Shown: in pieces, positions 11,297 through 26,465 of the stretch
Layout of the letters: each line of letters starts with the position of its first letter
Position numbering within the stretch: the stretch's first letter is position 1
DNA from: Lumbricus rubellus
Lineage: Eukaryota; Annelida; Clitellata; Crassiclitellata; Lumbricidae
Direction of reading: 5' to 3'
NCBI GenBank assembly: GCA_945859605.1
Contig: OX243828.1
Coordinates: forward strand, 22,875,609-22,939,608
Length of the DNA: 64,000 nt
The notes under the pieces: model-generated
Seen by the model: only the letters and a program-made list of their open reading frames with translations
Database searches by the model: none
What the model was told of the DNA's origin: nothing
Program-made: the position numbers and the translations under genes

Positions 11297-14200
11297 GATA
11301 ATTACATTACAAACAGCAACTTGGAGAAAATTTAGCTAATTTGGCCATGTGATGAGATCTAACGGTCTGGAAAAGGAGCTGATGACGGCATGCGGTGAGG
11401 GAAGGAGAAGATGCGGAAGACCTAGGAAGAAATGGTTGGATGAGGTACAGGAAAAGTCTGGCATGAGACTGGAGGAGCTACGAGAGGCGACTAGGGAGAG
11501 GAGACATTGGAGAGAATACATCAGGGCTTTCGCCAGAGCTCCAGAAGCTGACGGCACCAGGTGACCAGGTGATGATAATAATTTTATATATATTGAGTTG
11601 AAAAATAAGTAAGTTGTTAAAAGTATTGACTCTTGAGAGATGATTTTGCCAGCACAACTATTAGTCATTAAAACTTTTCCTAGATTTTCCAGCATTTTGG
11701 CACCTTGTCCTGTTCTTCTGTCTTCTCCTCCGTCATCGATATGACAATGAGGCCTTTATGAAATTCCTCCAAACTTCTCTGCTTCTGATTGTTTCTCCAA
11801 TCTCGGCTAAGCTGGTGCCCTTCTCTTTAAGGTCTTCTTTGATGTTGTCTATCCAGGTCTTCCGCTGTCTACCTCTGCTTCTTTCTCCTTCTACATGTCC
11901 AATTGTCCATGTAGTGCAGCGTTTGGCAGTCTTTGTTCCTCCATTCTTCTCACATGACCGAACCATCTGAGTCTTCTCTTTCTGATTTTTTCTATTATCG
12001 TTTCATCGACTCCTAGTTCCTCTCTTGTTTTTTTCATTTCTGATCTTCTCTCTTCTGCTTCTGCCTATGATTCTCCTCAGCCAGCTCATTTCTGCCACCA
12101 ACAGTCTTCGTTCGTCCTCTTTTCTTAAAGTCCAGCACTCTGATCCGTATAGCAATACCGGTTCTACTAAGGTATGATAGAGCTTCATCTTAGTTTTGAT
12201 GGATATGTTTCTTGCTTTCCACATTTTCCCCAATTTCCCGAATGCCGCACATGCCAGTCCAATTCTTCATTTGATGTCTTCTTCGCATCTTCCATCTTCT
12301 GTTATCAGCCCTCCAGGATATACGATTCTGGTAACTTGCTCCAATATTCCGTTCTCTGTTCTTATCTGTAAATCCTCATGCCGTTTTCCGATCACCATAT
12401 AGTCATTTAAAGCAGTAGTTCTCAAACTGTGGTACGCGTACCATTTGGGATTTACTATTAAGTTGGCAATGCTTACACAGCAAGTACAATATATTTAATT
12501 AAGCTGCAAGACATTAATAATTAATTACCAGTACTGTTGTGGAAGTATTTTAACTGTTAATTTTAATCACATAATACGATTTGTTTGCAGGGATACAATG
12601 GAGTTGATTAAGCTAAGTTCACCAGTTCAGTATGATGATGGCGGGGTTAGTTGTGTCTTCAATTTCTTGCATATTAATGTATGTCACATCTGTTATATAT
12701 ATATCACATACCGTACATTTAGTGATCTGTTGTAGTATGTAGGAAGTCTCTATTGACGTTTATTTTTGCCTCTCTGTCTTTTTGTCTGTCTGCCTGCCTG
12801 TCTGTCTTGCTTTCTGTCTGTCGTTGTGTATGTCTGTCTTTCTGTCTGTCTCTCTGTCTTTCGGTCTGTCTGTTTATTTGTCTGTCTTTCTGTCTGTCTT
12901 GCTTTCTGTCTGTCTGTCTCTCTGTCTTTCTGTCTGTCTGTTTTTCTGTCTGTCTGTTTTTCTGTCTGTCTCTTTGTCTGTCTGTCTGTCTTTCTGTTTG
13001 TCTGTATGTCTGCCTGTCTTTCTGTCTGTCTGTTTATCTATCTGTCTTGCTTTCTGTCTGTCTGTCTTTCTGTCTGTCTGTCTGTCTTTCTGTCTGTCTG
13101 TTTTTCTGTCTGTCTCTTTGTCTTTCTTTCTTTCTGTCTTTCTGTCTGTTTGTCACGAGGACTAACTAGGATGCCAGAATCGTAACTGGAGGGATTTAAA
13201 TCAAGACTCAACACATATCTGTTTAAAAAATCCTATAACTCTGGACAATTAATTTCTTGAACTCGTGTACAGCGCACTTTCCTTTGGCCTCGGCTGTAGC
13301 TGGTGATGTATGCGTGTATGTGTGTATGATTGTATGTATGTATAGATGGATGGGTGGATGGAGGGTGGGAGGGATGGATGGACGGATGGCATTTCCATGG
13401 AGAATTGTTCCATGGGGTGCGTTTACTACCCCATTTAAGCCCGGTGAACGTGAGCCGAAGTTTGAATATTTTTGTAACTGCCAGACTTCAGATTGCAGCT
13501 TCTGTGATTTTTATGCTCCATTGCATCTGATTGTATGTTAGGTACAAGTGACAAACGGAATGGAACGTTTTTACGTAATAAAGGTACGTTATTTTGGCCT
13601 ATCAAGTTAAATGATGAAAGAGTGCCGCGTTGTTGGCTTTCGAGTAGTGCTTTAGAAATTTGGAGATGTGATTACGATTTACGGTGATGGATTTTTCCAA
13701 CTCTGGCAAACTGTCTTCAAGACTACTCTGATTGTGTATGATTTTTAATTGACAACTTCTAATACAAAATTGTACATTTATTCAGTTGCTTCTGCAATTC
13801 ACATGTCTTTCGGAAGAGGCGCAAGAGATGGTAGCGTAATCAAATTAATAATTATTATTAGTCCCAGGTTCAGTTCCGCCTTGGTGGGGTTGATATCAGA
13901 AATTTTGAAAACATTTATTGAGTTTATGTTGATCCTAATTATTCTGGGCGCTGTGCGTATTGTAAGCTATCTACCATGTTCCATATTACGGTTTATCCTG
14001 TTCCATTTTCATCTAAATTTATTTATTTTGTACAGGAGCCATGTGACAAGAAAACGAATTTGTTGATAACGAGGTATGTTTCTGCAATACTATTCGTTCA
14101 GTATTGACAAAATGTTTCTGTGCAGTCCAACATGTTGCATGCAGTTCCAAATGGGGAACCCTGTGGCGCATTGGATAACACACTGGCATGGAGAGCGAGA

Positions 14201-15419
14201 GGAACTGAGCACCTCTGAGTAGTTTCCTTGAAGAGGCGCTATATAAAAAATTGAATGAATGAATCGAATCCTGAAGCCCCGTAGAATGGAGGTGCTTTGT
14301 AGGCTGCTATTAGCCTATAGGCCGATTACTGCAGGCTGTCTGTTCTGTTAGTGTTTAAGATTTATGTAGTTTGTGTTTTGTGTTCTTGTGAGTTGCTTCA
14401 ACTGCATTATAGTTGTACACTGTAACCGGTTGCCGTCTGTCAATCGGATTGTTGAAGAAAGGAAATTATATATTGTTTGATTTAAAGTTAAATTTTAAAC
14501 TAACAAAGTGATTCAGAACAGTCCAAAATCCATCAACTGTACATGCTTTCAATTTTTTCTAAATGTTTATTTGCTTTAAATTAAATTTTTAAGTTAAGGA
14601 AATGATTAAGAACTGTCCAACATATTGTAACAAATTTCCAAGTGTACTGTTTCCTTTTAAAGTTAAAGTTTAGGTTGATCAAATTATTCAAAACTGTTCA
14701 ACATATTGTAACAATTTTCCAAGTGTATTGTTCCTTTAAAGTTAAAGTTTAGGTTGATAAAATTATTCAAAACTGCTCAACAAGTTGTAACAATTTTCCA
14801 AATGTACTGTATGCTCTAAAGTAAAAATGTTAAGTTTTTAATGCATTCCGTTTGTAAAAAGGTAGACATACCTAATCAAAAGATTATTAACTGATTTCCT
14901 TTGTTTGTCGTCAGCGCTGGTGTTTTTGTGAGCCAGGATTCTCTGCTATCCGCTCAGAAGTTGGCCCTAAAGAAATTGGGAGATGTAAGTCATTTACACA
15001 AGCCTGACCATTTATTCGGTGACAAGTTTACTTTTATTTGTTTCATTTAAAACAGTTTTATTTCAAACAGTTTGATTTATCCAAAGCCAGGAGATGTGAA
15101 ATTGTGAATCCGAGCAAACAAATCTGAATGTGAGAGATTCAACCTTCGATTTCTATTTTGTAGACTCCACTGACGACGTGATGTGTATACCTGTGAGGAA
15201 GTCCCATATTTCTAGAGCACTTCGATAGTCCTAATATTGTATTGCGGGACAGGCGGATGGTGTGGGAACAGGAATCCCCTGGACATGTCTCTCTGCCATT
15301 ACCAACTCCCCCGCAATACTTCCCTGCCATTGCACCTTGGTAGGATGTATCTTTTATACACTACCACTATGCGCCCATGTAGCGGTATGTTACTGCTCCA
15401 TACAAATTGTCGTCATTTA

Positions 15420-15455
<36 letters not shown>

Positions 15456-18400
15456 ATAATTGTCAAACGCTTATCATGAATCATTCTTTTCTTAATAACA
15501 TGTCTGCTCTACAGATCAGTTTCTCTGGTGGCGGTGCTAAGTAATTTTTGTGTGTACAAGAGACATGTTGCAGTTAAAGCAGTTGCAATTGCAACATACA
15601 TGTTGCAATTAAAGCATTATTTTACAATATATATTTTAGACGCAGCTAACGCTGTCGGACGCTGTGATCCTGCTCATGAAGTACGATTCCGTTTCGCAGC
15701 ATATAATTATCATCACCAGCGATCATACCATCTTCCACCTTGTTTCGGATAAGTTTGGAACAGAACCTCTCAAGATTTATCCGATAAGTAAGATCTTGCA
15801 TGTCTCTCTAAGTGATGAAGAAGAAATCACTTAGTAAGTGATTACTCCTGAATCCACTGAACAATGGCGATTGGGATAGTTCTGTTTGTGTAAATATAAT
15901 TATTGACCATGATGTACGTATGTTATGTATGTACATGTAATTATATATGTGCAGTTGTTGTATGCAGTGCCTCTTAAAGTTGCCTCTCAAAGACATCCAT
16001 TGTGTTACATGTTTGCATGTATGTAAGTTGGTGTGTATTTATGGTTGTATATAGTGTGTGTGTGTGTAGATATATATATATATCTTGGCACATCAATATA
16101 TATATATATACCAGCTTGTATGTGTTGATTTACATATCGTAATCTGGTTTCTTTGTTTGTATGTGTAATAGTGTGTACAATTTGTACATGCACGCACTCA
16201 ATGTTTGTATGTGTATACACTATACATGCAAGCAGTGATTGTTTGTATGTTTAATTGTGTATACATGCACTGATTGTTTGTATGTGTATGCATGCACTGT
16301 TTAAATCAGCGGTTCTCAACCTTTTTCATGCGGCGACCCCTTTTTGACATACCAAGAGTTGTGACGACCCCCAGCAAAAAAATTGATCGAGTTACCCTTC
16401 CTTCACTGCATTTTGATACTACCATTGTCCATTGTTTATGCATATTCACTGTCTTCATAATTTGAAAACTACTTGTGGCTTTATTGTGTGCTCGAAGCTT
16501 CTTGGCTCTTGCAATTATGAGAGCAATCTACCCTATTCGTTAATGTGAAGTTGGAAGTTTCATAAATCCATTCAGCAGAGTGAAGGTTTGGATTTTCCCA
16601 GTTATCGATTTAAAAATTCACATTGCAGGCTTCCATTTAAGCTTCCATTTTTGCAAAATTGCTCATAATTTCAGTGCTAATGGCCGTGGTTTAAGATTTA
16701 AAAATTATTGTCCTGACCCATTCTTTAAAAAAATCTAATTTCCAAACTGCTGTAGTTGCATTTAAAGTTGCCATCTAATCCAAATTTCTCATAATTTTAG
16801 TGCTGAAAGATAAGACTCAAGACTTTTGTAAATGCCATAAGAAATTCTCCCTGTTGTTAAATTTTTTGGGAACTTCCCCACTGTAGGCTAAAGACTGCAC
16901 TTTAGGCTGTCAGCTTAATAAAATTGCTAATTTTCTTAAATGCTGTTAGTCATGGTTTAAGACTTAAGAGTGTCGGCTCCCATTTACTTGCAATTATTTG
17001 GATCTGCACATAAACTGCAACATTTCAAACTGTCATCTTAACAAAATTGTTAATGGTTTCAGTGCTTATATTTAGGTTTTAATAAATAATCCCTCCCACT
17101 TGTTTACATTTTTGTGCAGATGCAACGATCGAATTCTAAGCTGGCATCTTAGCAAATTTGCTCATTATGTATAAACAGCGATGATGATCTTCACAATATA
17201 TTTATGACATAATTATATTGGGAGATGTAGGCTAAGCAGCTCGATCTCGATTCTTTGAGGAATCCGAATATTGTTTCATATTTTTACAGAATGGTTGAAG
17301 TAGAATTTGAATTTGAAAACTAATAATGGCAAAATAAAATTAGTTGTTGCAATCTAACGAATGAATCTTAGCAGAAGCACGAGTAAAAAATTATTTTAAG
17401 CTGCTATGGTGTATAATAATTATCATTGAAATTTCTAGTACATTTTGTACAAATTTTGAAAGGTCCAGGCGACCCCTGGCAAATCGTCAGGCGACCCCCG
17501 TGGGGGTCGCGACCCACAGGTTGAGAACCACTGGTTTAAATGTATATGTGTGTGTACGACTTACATATGTATGCAACTGCATGATTATGTATTGGGCCTA
17601 CATACGTAATTACTTTATATATTTATGTGTTTTAACTTACTTTTGCTCCTCACCTCCACTATGTTTGTTGCAATTGCAGCAGTTTAAATGACAATGCAGC
17701 TGTTGGGTCGCTTACTGACTCCCAGTGCCGCAATCACTCTATAGAATTATATCATCTACAGGTGCTCGCCTTGACTACTTGTTCTTTGCTCTACTCTGAA
17801 GATGCAATTCTAGTTCCTTCAGCCAGCATGTTGTGTACAGAGATCGCTTCTCTTGTTTGATGGGCCTTGTCTCAACCTATCTGCGGGTCCTCTGTTGTCA
17901 TCTCATTTCGGGCGCTGCGTAGGGACCTTGGGCATGTCCTTAACTCGCAATTGCTCAGCGCTTCGGCGTGAAACTCCAATTGTGCGCTCTGTAGTTGGGA
18001 GCGCCTCTGAGTAGGGAGCTTGAAGGGGCGCTATAACAAGTGCACATACAAACAATATTATATCGGGCGCCCAGGGTTGTCGCACGTTTTGATCAGCTCG
18101 TGGTTCCGTTTGCCCACACAGATTCCATGCAGGACCTGTTCTTTCTCAGTGATCTGGTCTGGAATGCACTCCCATGGGGCTGCACCTGCTTTCCAGAACC
18201 TTCTCTTACATGTTCTATGCGATCGCCACAGCTGTTCTATTTTGCCGTGCTCTAGTAGGGAGTTCCTCTGAGTAGTCCCCTTGAAGAGGGTGCTATGTAA
18301 ATCTACAGAATGAATGAATTAATGTGTATGTATTGTATGCATGTACACATTTTTAGCATGTTTAAGGGTCTAAGAGTGCCAAACGAGGTATTTATTGATC

Positions 18401-21400
18401 AGTGTGTACTTTGTTGAAGAAATTGTTCTAAATGGGGTTGATGGTTAAAATAATATTTATTCAAACCATTTTGCCTTGGTTTTTGGTGTACCATTGTGCA
18501 CTAGACATTAGCATGATAGAAGTTGATAGTTGCAGAACTTTGCTATTTGCAGTTGTGAGACTTTGAATAACCCTTTGAATTTTTGGTTGACATAAAGAAG
18601 CAGAAAAACTTCTCTGTGTGTGAAATCTATTGAAAAGAAATTCTGCATTAAATGTTTTTTGTTACTTTTTGCAGACAACCCAGAATTTGTGCAGATGACT
18701 GGCGTGGCAGCAAGCAAATGGATGTGTGACTTACATTCAACTGACAGAGTAAGTAAAGCACAAATAATTAGACTGAATATTTAGTTGACAAAGATTAGGC
18801 GATTCTGTGTCTGGGAGCGTTTGGCGGGGCAGGAGTCTAGACAAAACTGTATGTACCGGTACGCAAAACAAATTTCTAATTATTGACGTCCACGTTAGCC
18901 TATAAATTTATAACTGTGTTATCCTATAGTCGTCCCAGGGCATTTTATTGTATCCTAAATGTAGGAAATGGAGCCAATGCAAGACATATACCGGTATAGT
19001 ATACGAGACATGGCCAAAATTTTGGGACATGACCAATAAGTAGCTATATATGGATGAGCTCTAAAGGACAATGTATGTAAACAATGCATAAGGTGTGGAC
19101 CATAAGTGGTCCCCATGCTGAAATCCTCTGTGATTAATTGTAATATTATGTCGTATTTGGATACTACTGTCTGTCAACCCCAGGGCCATTAGATATAGGC
19201 TACCGCAGCGCCTTATAACTTGCTTCAGTACGAGAGCATTTCTGACATATTGCTGTCTGAAACATTAGTAATAAATTGAATTTTTGTGAAAGATTCAAAG
19301 GACAATGTTGTTTCCAAAACCATTGTTATAATTATTTATTTATTTCTTGCATTTGCTATAGCACCTCTTCAAGCTCGCTACTCAGAGACGCTCCCAATTA
19401 CAGCGTGGACACTGCATTGGGGTTTCTACACTGAAGCGTACGAGCAATTGTGAGTGAAGACCTTGCTCAAGGTCCCTATGTGGCAGCTTAAGGTGGATCC
19501 GAACCTGGAACCCTCCCGGCTCCAAGGCACCGAACCCACCACTACACCACCGTGCCCCGCACTGGCACTTCTACCTCTATTAATTCTGGTACCGGTACAC
19601 ATGGACTGCATGGCGCTAAAAGTTGATTGACTCTTGGTGCTTTCTTTTCCAGCAACTGATGCCAATCGCCTTCTGGAACTCTTCTACGCTTATAGTGACG
19701 GACATCAAATTCAAGCAGTTCAAACTGAGCGTCGTTCCAGATTCGGTAGTACTACTGTCCAGATGAATTTTGACATTTTTAATTAAACATATTAAATATG
19801 TTTAATGTTTTACTGTCTTTCAACCCCATGGCCATTAGATATAAGCTACCGCAGCACTTTATAGCTCAAATTATAGCAGAAATGCTCAAATTTAATGTTT
19901 AAATTTTAAACATTAAATTTGAGCATTTTGTGGATCAACTAATCACCTAAGGATTATTACCTTTCAGATATACTGTGCAGTGATTATTAGTTGAAGCGTT
20001 AGAACTGCTTTTTTGCTCTATTGCTGCTGTTATAATTATCGGTTCTGGACTTTTATAGCATTTGTGGGAGCGCTTCAAAAGTTACGTGCAGTTCTAGTCT
20101 TGTTAAACTTACTGCTTTCTTTCGTTTATGTGCTTAATCTACCATTCATTATCATCATCATTGTCATCATCATTGTCATCATCATCATCAAGATCACCAT
20201 CATCATCATCATCATCATCCTCATAAGTTAACGAAAGTAAGCATTATGAGAGCAGTGATACCTGCTTCTATACATTCATTCATTAGGAAGATTTATATAG
20301 CGCCCCCTTCAAAGCTACTGGACAGGCACTCTCGACCCAGCAATGCTGAACAGAACACTTGTGACTCGAATATAAAAAAATCGAAGTGGAGTGCGGGGAC
20401 ATCAGCTTTGCTTTTGGCTTCATTACAAAGCTGATGTCACTTTGAAGCATCTTGATACTACAAGTACATCAACTTTTAATAAAGTTCTCTCATAATTATC
20501 TATTTAATTTCAATTTGCCAATAAACTTCTGCCTTTATCGGGTCTCTGTTGACATATCAAACTGATTTACAAGAGACACCAATTTGAGGCAATATCGTCT
20601 ATTTTAATCTAAAGCTCGTTGAAGTCAACAGGTTCCTGAATAAGCAGATCCTCCCAGTTTGTGCTGAAGTCTTTTTGTGCCTTTAGCTGATAAAGAGACT
20701 TTTTGTTTGTAGGTCACTATGAAGGATGTACGGTTTACAGGTAAAAGAACCACGATTGGTGTGTTAGTCTTTGACAAAGCTACTAAGCTGGTAAGTTCTG
20801 CCGATGTCATCACTTCTATAGAGCCGACATTTCACCTGAGTTAGACACCTAGTATTGCAGAACACTTGGCTAAGCACGAACTTGGCCAGCTGCTGCAGGT
20901 CAGCACTACAGCCCTTTTTTACATCATAACAGCTTAATTTTCTTTTCCTTCTGGTAGCGTGGTGCGGTGTGTTTTTATTGTTTTATTTTTTATTTACCGC
21001 ATTTACCATAGCGCCCCTTCAAGCTCTCCACTCAGAAGTGCTCCCGACTACAGCGCGGACGCTGCATCGGAGTTTCATGCCAAAGCGCACAAGCAATGGC
21101 GAGTTAAAAACTTGCTCAAGGTGGATTCGAACCTGTAATTTTCCGGCTCCAAGGTGCCGAACCACCACTATACCACCGCGCCCTGCAGTGTGCCGACGCT
21201 GAGGATTTCACCAGATGGCTCCATTTCTGTCTGTCTCTTATCATGTCCAGCACCATTCCCACTACCAGCACGCACTCATAGAGGACGGCCATTCTGTAGG
21301 GAGGGACTTATGCAGATATATGAGGTATTAAAGTATCATTGATAGGTCTGGACTTTTTAGCAGTGAGTTTCTTTGTTTGATGACGTGTTGTACTCTGTGT

Positions 21401-24400
21401 TTTACTGTAGCTAAGCGTTCTGAAAGTGAATCAAAGTAGCTTTAGTACGCTGTGTTCCTGGACTGCAGATACCGGTAGATTTTTACCACCTGTTCTTTTT
21501 GTTTGTCTTTTTAATTATTTGTCTTTTTCATGCGTGTGTGCACGCAAGTGTGTGTGTTTTGTTTGTTTGTTCACTTGTTATGGCGCTCCTTCAAGGTTCT
21601 ACTCAGAAGCACTCCCGACTACAGCGCGGACACTGAATCGGAGCTTCACGCTGAAGCGCTGAGCAATTGCGAGACATTACACCGTCTTTCCACTCGGCAG
21701 CGCATTGAATTTAGGATCGCTGCTCTAGTTAGGCAATGCCCGCTTGGAATTGCCCCAGACTATTTGCGAGAGCTTTGTTGCTCCACGGGTACCACCCAAG
21801 GCCACCGTTCCCTCTGTTCTGCACAGAAAGGATTGCTCTTGGTCCCATTTGCACGAACTGCGACCATACAGAACAGAGCCTTTTCTGTGATCGGCCCAGT
21901 TGTCTGGAATGAGCTCCCACAGGAGCTACGTCTACTTCCTGGGTTTTTACTGATACATTTTTTTTAGTAAACTCAAAACTGTCCTTTTTGCCGTGCTAGA
22001 GTCGGGAGCGCTTCTGAGTAGTCCTTTTGAAGAAGCACTGTATAAATTCTTGAATGAAGGAATGAAGGAATGAATGAAGTGGTTGCAGCCTCACTTACAT
22101 ATATATTTACATTTTTCTTTCTGGTGCTGATTTCTTCTATTGACATCCTGAGAGTTTCTTTCTGTTCTGTTATGTTCTCTGTGTTGGAATATTGTATAAG
22201 GTTGAACATTTACAGTTTTAGAACTATAATACATTAGGGTGGGACAGCATTTTATTGTCATTACGCTCAAATTACACTTTCAAGCTCGGTAGCTGAATGA
22301 ATGAAGCACATGACCTGTAGTGCAGAGTTATGGGTTCGAGCTTCCACTCAGGCTGTCACTGCAGTGAAGGAACATTGAGCATTTCCTTTGTGCACAATTA
22401 CTCAGTGTCACCAATCAGGGGCGGATACAGAAACTTTGGAGACAGAGGGGCCAAAAATTCTTGGCCTTGGGTGTGGAGTTTTTTTTATCCACCAAAAAAA
22501 GTTGATGACCTTTTTTTAGTCATCCAGTCCAAATGTCCTCATTTTAAATACATTGTTTGAAAGCTTGTTAAAACCAAATCAAATGGGGGCACGATACATG
22601 GGCAGTTCTAAATGGGGGGGGCATGGCCGGATTGGGCCCCTCTAGGATCCGCCCTTTTCACCAATGTGCTGTCAAATGGATGTGCGTGAATTTCTGAACT
22701 TTGGAGGGAGGGCAATATCATGTTCAGCTGTGTTGCGTTGTACAAATTCATAAAAAGAGTTCAAAGCTTGTGGTCTTACATGTTTTAGGGTCTGACAAAT
22801 TTAGAATGACTGTTGCTCCAGTCGGCGTAACTGCCTTTTATGTGTGGAATGAAATGGTCGTCTATTACTATTATGGTCCAGGTAAGCTAGTCTTTTCTTC
22901 TTTCAGTTAAACTTTATATGGTGTTAGTAAATAAAATTATTGACCACACATCAAAACTGGTGAAGGGGTCCACTGTTACAGTGGTCCATGTTTTGATCCA
23001 GCAGCTGGATTCGCCTTTCTCAAGGACTATGACTCGAGTTCCTCAGTTTATCCCTTCCACAGTTATGCAAGCGCCTAAAGTCGGCGTTAAGTCGGGAGTG
23101 CTTCTGAGTAGTTATCTTGACAGAGCACTATAGGAATTCCATCATAATAATTACGATAATTTATATGGTGCCGTAACACAGCCATGCCGTTTCCAGGGCA
23201 CCTTACAGAGATAGGTAAATGGTCAGAATGCTTCTGGATAAGTCCTTGAACATCTCAGTCACATGCAGTTTAAATGACCATGTTGAAAGGTCATTATGAT
23301 TTCATGTTCGAAGGTCATTATGATTTCTTGTTCAAAGGTCATTATGATTTCATGGCCTGAAAGGTCATTATGATTTCATGGCCTGCTTTGATGTTGTCGT
23401 ATCCCGTGTTAAAGGGCACTTTTTATCCTAGTGGTTGATCGGTTGGGTTTAACTGACTCAAGAAATTCTTCCAAATTCAACAAACTCCCAGTTCTTAGGA
23501 AATATATATAATATAAAGTTATTCAATATCATTCAAATGCACAAACAAATAACAATCCTATTTACCTAGTGTGGCGAGTTACTTAGGAAATATTATATTT
23601 GCGCTTATCTGTCGAGTTGTATGAAACTCGAATGTCTTCGGCTTCTCTCCGTCGTCCAATTCTTCGCAGTCAAGAATGTTGATCAGACGGTTGAATATGC
23701 AGTCATGGAAGTGACCACTACAATCGCCTTACTCGTATCTTGCAGTGAATCAGTTGCACACAAGATGAATCGTCGCATTCACCTCACAGCTCTTCTCCAG
23801 TTGACCAAACGTCCGTCGTACTTCACACGCCGATCAGCTGTTCTCTAGCCGATTCAAATTACCCGACTCTTCAGACCGTTGCCTAAGAGTTCGTTATCTT
23901 CGCAAGTGTCTCACACTTCACACGATGATTGCTATGCATCAACGCAAATTTCTCATTCAAATTTCGTTGCACCTAATGCACAATGCTTTGAACTGTCGTT
24001 GATAGTCCGAACAGTTCAATTACCTTCGTCTCTACTCTGGAAATCACAACTTTAGATGGATCACCGCAGCGAATCAACAACCATTTCCAGATATACCTGT
24101 AGAGAGTCAAACTCTCAACGTCCACTTCGCTGACGTCATTTTTAAATCGTCACGTCATTCGTTTCCAGTTTGCACCAATCACGAATAAGCTTAGCGTCCT
24201 TTGTTGGCATGGTAACCTTGACCACTCGTTAATGCGCTTGGCTGCAGTCATTGGTTTTATGTATAAATATTTTATATGTTGCCACACATATTACCTAAAC
24301 TCGCCAATTAAATTGCCTAGCTTAACTACTACCTATAATTAATAATTATACATGCATAGCAAGTGTTTAATTTGATAATCATTTAATATAACCACGACAG

Positions 24401-24677
24401 ATGTTTTGCAGGAAGCTTTGGAAAAATGACAATTTTCGGATCACCAAATGACCAGATTGGTACGGCGAACGATGGAATTAAACAGTTAGCTATAAGTGAG
24501 TTTCTTTGTTTGAACACAATGGAAAGTAGACTATACACAACGACTTGAGCCACCTGTATGTGGTTCGCTGTATCAGTATCTTGAGCAATTGCTTCATGCA
24601 CAGAGTGGCTTCATACATTGATTAAGGCTTATCATTAGATGTTGACAATTATACAGAGGAACAAAAACAATAATAAC

Positions 24678-24720
<43 letters not shown>

Positions 24721-26305
24721 TTAATAATAATATAGAGTGTGACCTTGACTTCTTTCCGGTTCGTTTCCATGACTACCTTGTCTCTAGGTGTCAGCGTGAT
24801 CTCCCTTGGCAACTTTGCAGTGCGCAATTATTTTGCATAACTGTATTTCGTGTAATGCACTAATGTGATGCAAAAAAATAAAAAAATAAGAATAATAATA
24901 ATAAAAGCTGCCATGACAATTTTATTTTTTCTTATTCTGTTCGATCATCAACATACATACGTTTTGTAAAAAAAACCTGGTGTCAATATATTAGTGTTGT
25001 ATTGTCTTTACCTGCTGTATAGCCAACTGGCGCTATAGGAAAGTTGTTTGTTTGTTGTTTAGCGCTGAGAACTGAGATTGCAATAGCCCTAACCTCTGGT
25101 GCAATGTTTTACAGTAAAGTGATGTTCAAAGAAGTCTGGAAGGTAGGCCTGAAATGAAGTAATTTACTGGAGAAATTTGTGCATACGTTGTCTTTGCTTT
25201 TATTTGGGAGATATTTTTGTAGCACCTTTAGAACTATCTCATGATGCCTAAATCAGTTCTCTGACAATATCGAAACAGGTAAAACTTGAAGTGATTTGCA
25301 CAAAAAAGGGATACGAGGTAAGTGCAATCACGATGGGGATTCTACTGCACCCAATGTTTGTATGTGCACTTGTTATAGCGCCCCTTCAAGCTCACTACTC
25401 AGAGGCGCTCCCGACTACAGAGTGGACATTGCATTGGAGTTTCACGCCGAAGCGCTGAGCAATTGTGAGTTAAGGACTTGCCCAAGGTTCCTACGTGGCG
25501 ACTTGAGGTGGATTCGAACCTGCAACTCTTCGGCTGCAAGGCGACGAACATACCAACTGCACCACCGCGCCCCACAATGAACGTAACTAGCCTGCTGTTT
25601 TCAGTCACGAACCCCATTCGGGCTTTTTGGGTTTTTATGTTGCCAAGTCGGCTTTTTTCCCTTGTAGAGGCACTATGTAAAAAAAAATTTATTTCTTGCA
25701 TTTGCTATAGCGTCCCTTCAGGCTCTTTATTCAGAGGCGCTCCCGACTACAGTGCAGACACTCAATCGGAGTTTCACGCCAAAGCGCACGAGCGAAGGAC
25801 TTACTCAAGGTCGCTACGTGGTGGCTTGAGGTGGATTCGAACCTGGAACCCTCTGGATCCATAGCACTGAACCCACCACTACACCACCGCGCTTATTTCC
25901 ACCAACAGTGAAGTGTTGTGTCACGCTTTTCAGTGATTGGGCCATATATCTGAAATAGTTCCCTCTGTCCTGACCAGTGATGTGATGTGCATCTTGTTAA
26001 TCAATATTTAAAACTACCCTTTTGCCACGGCTACACCGGGAGCCCCTCTGAGTAGACATCTTGAAGAGGTGTTTATTATGCATGTAAATACTTTTAACGA
26101 TTTAATTTATTTGATCATTAATTTTATGTCCACAGGTGAAAATTACTATTGATCCTACGTCAATTTTGAGCTCAGATGAAACTGGAGACTTTATTACGGT
26201 GAAGCTTGATACGACTAGCTTCGATCTTACGAGGAAACGATTGGATCTCTCCTATCGAACAGTCGCATTGGAAAATAAAACTCTAAGGTGTCCGGTAAGT
26301 TAATG

Positions 26306-26364
<59 letters not shown>

Positions 26365-26433
26365 TGTCGTTAACACTTTTCCCGATTTGGAAAAGGGGTA
26401 GCCTTTCAATAACATAACATGACAATAGTGGTA

Positions 26434-26465
<32 letters not shown>

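Noticed and set aside
12768..13153. CRISPR-like array (also considered for 31559-33657)
   Set aside because: Contiguous units without unique spacers in a eukaryotic genome; these are satellites.
12753..13185. Three overlapping open frames of 127-139 codons, Cys/Leu/Ser-rich
   Set aside because: They are translations of a CTGT/CTTT microsatellite; all frames are open because the repeat lacks stops.
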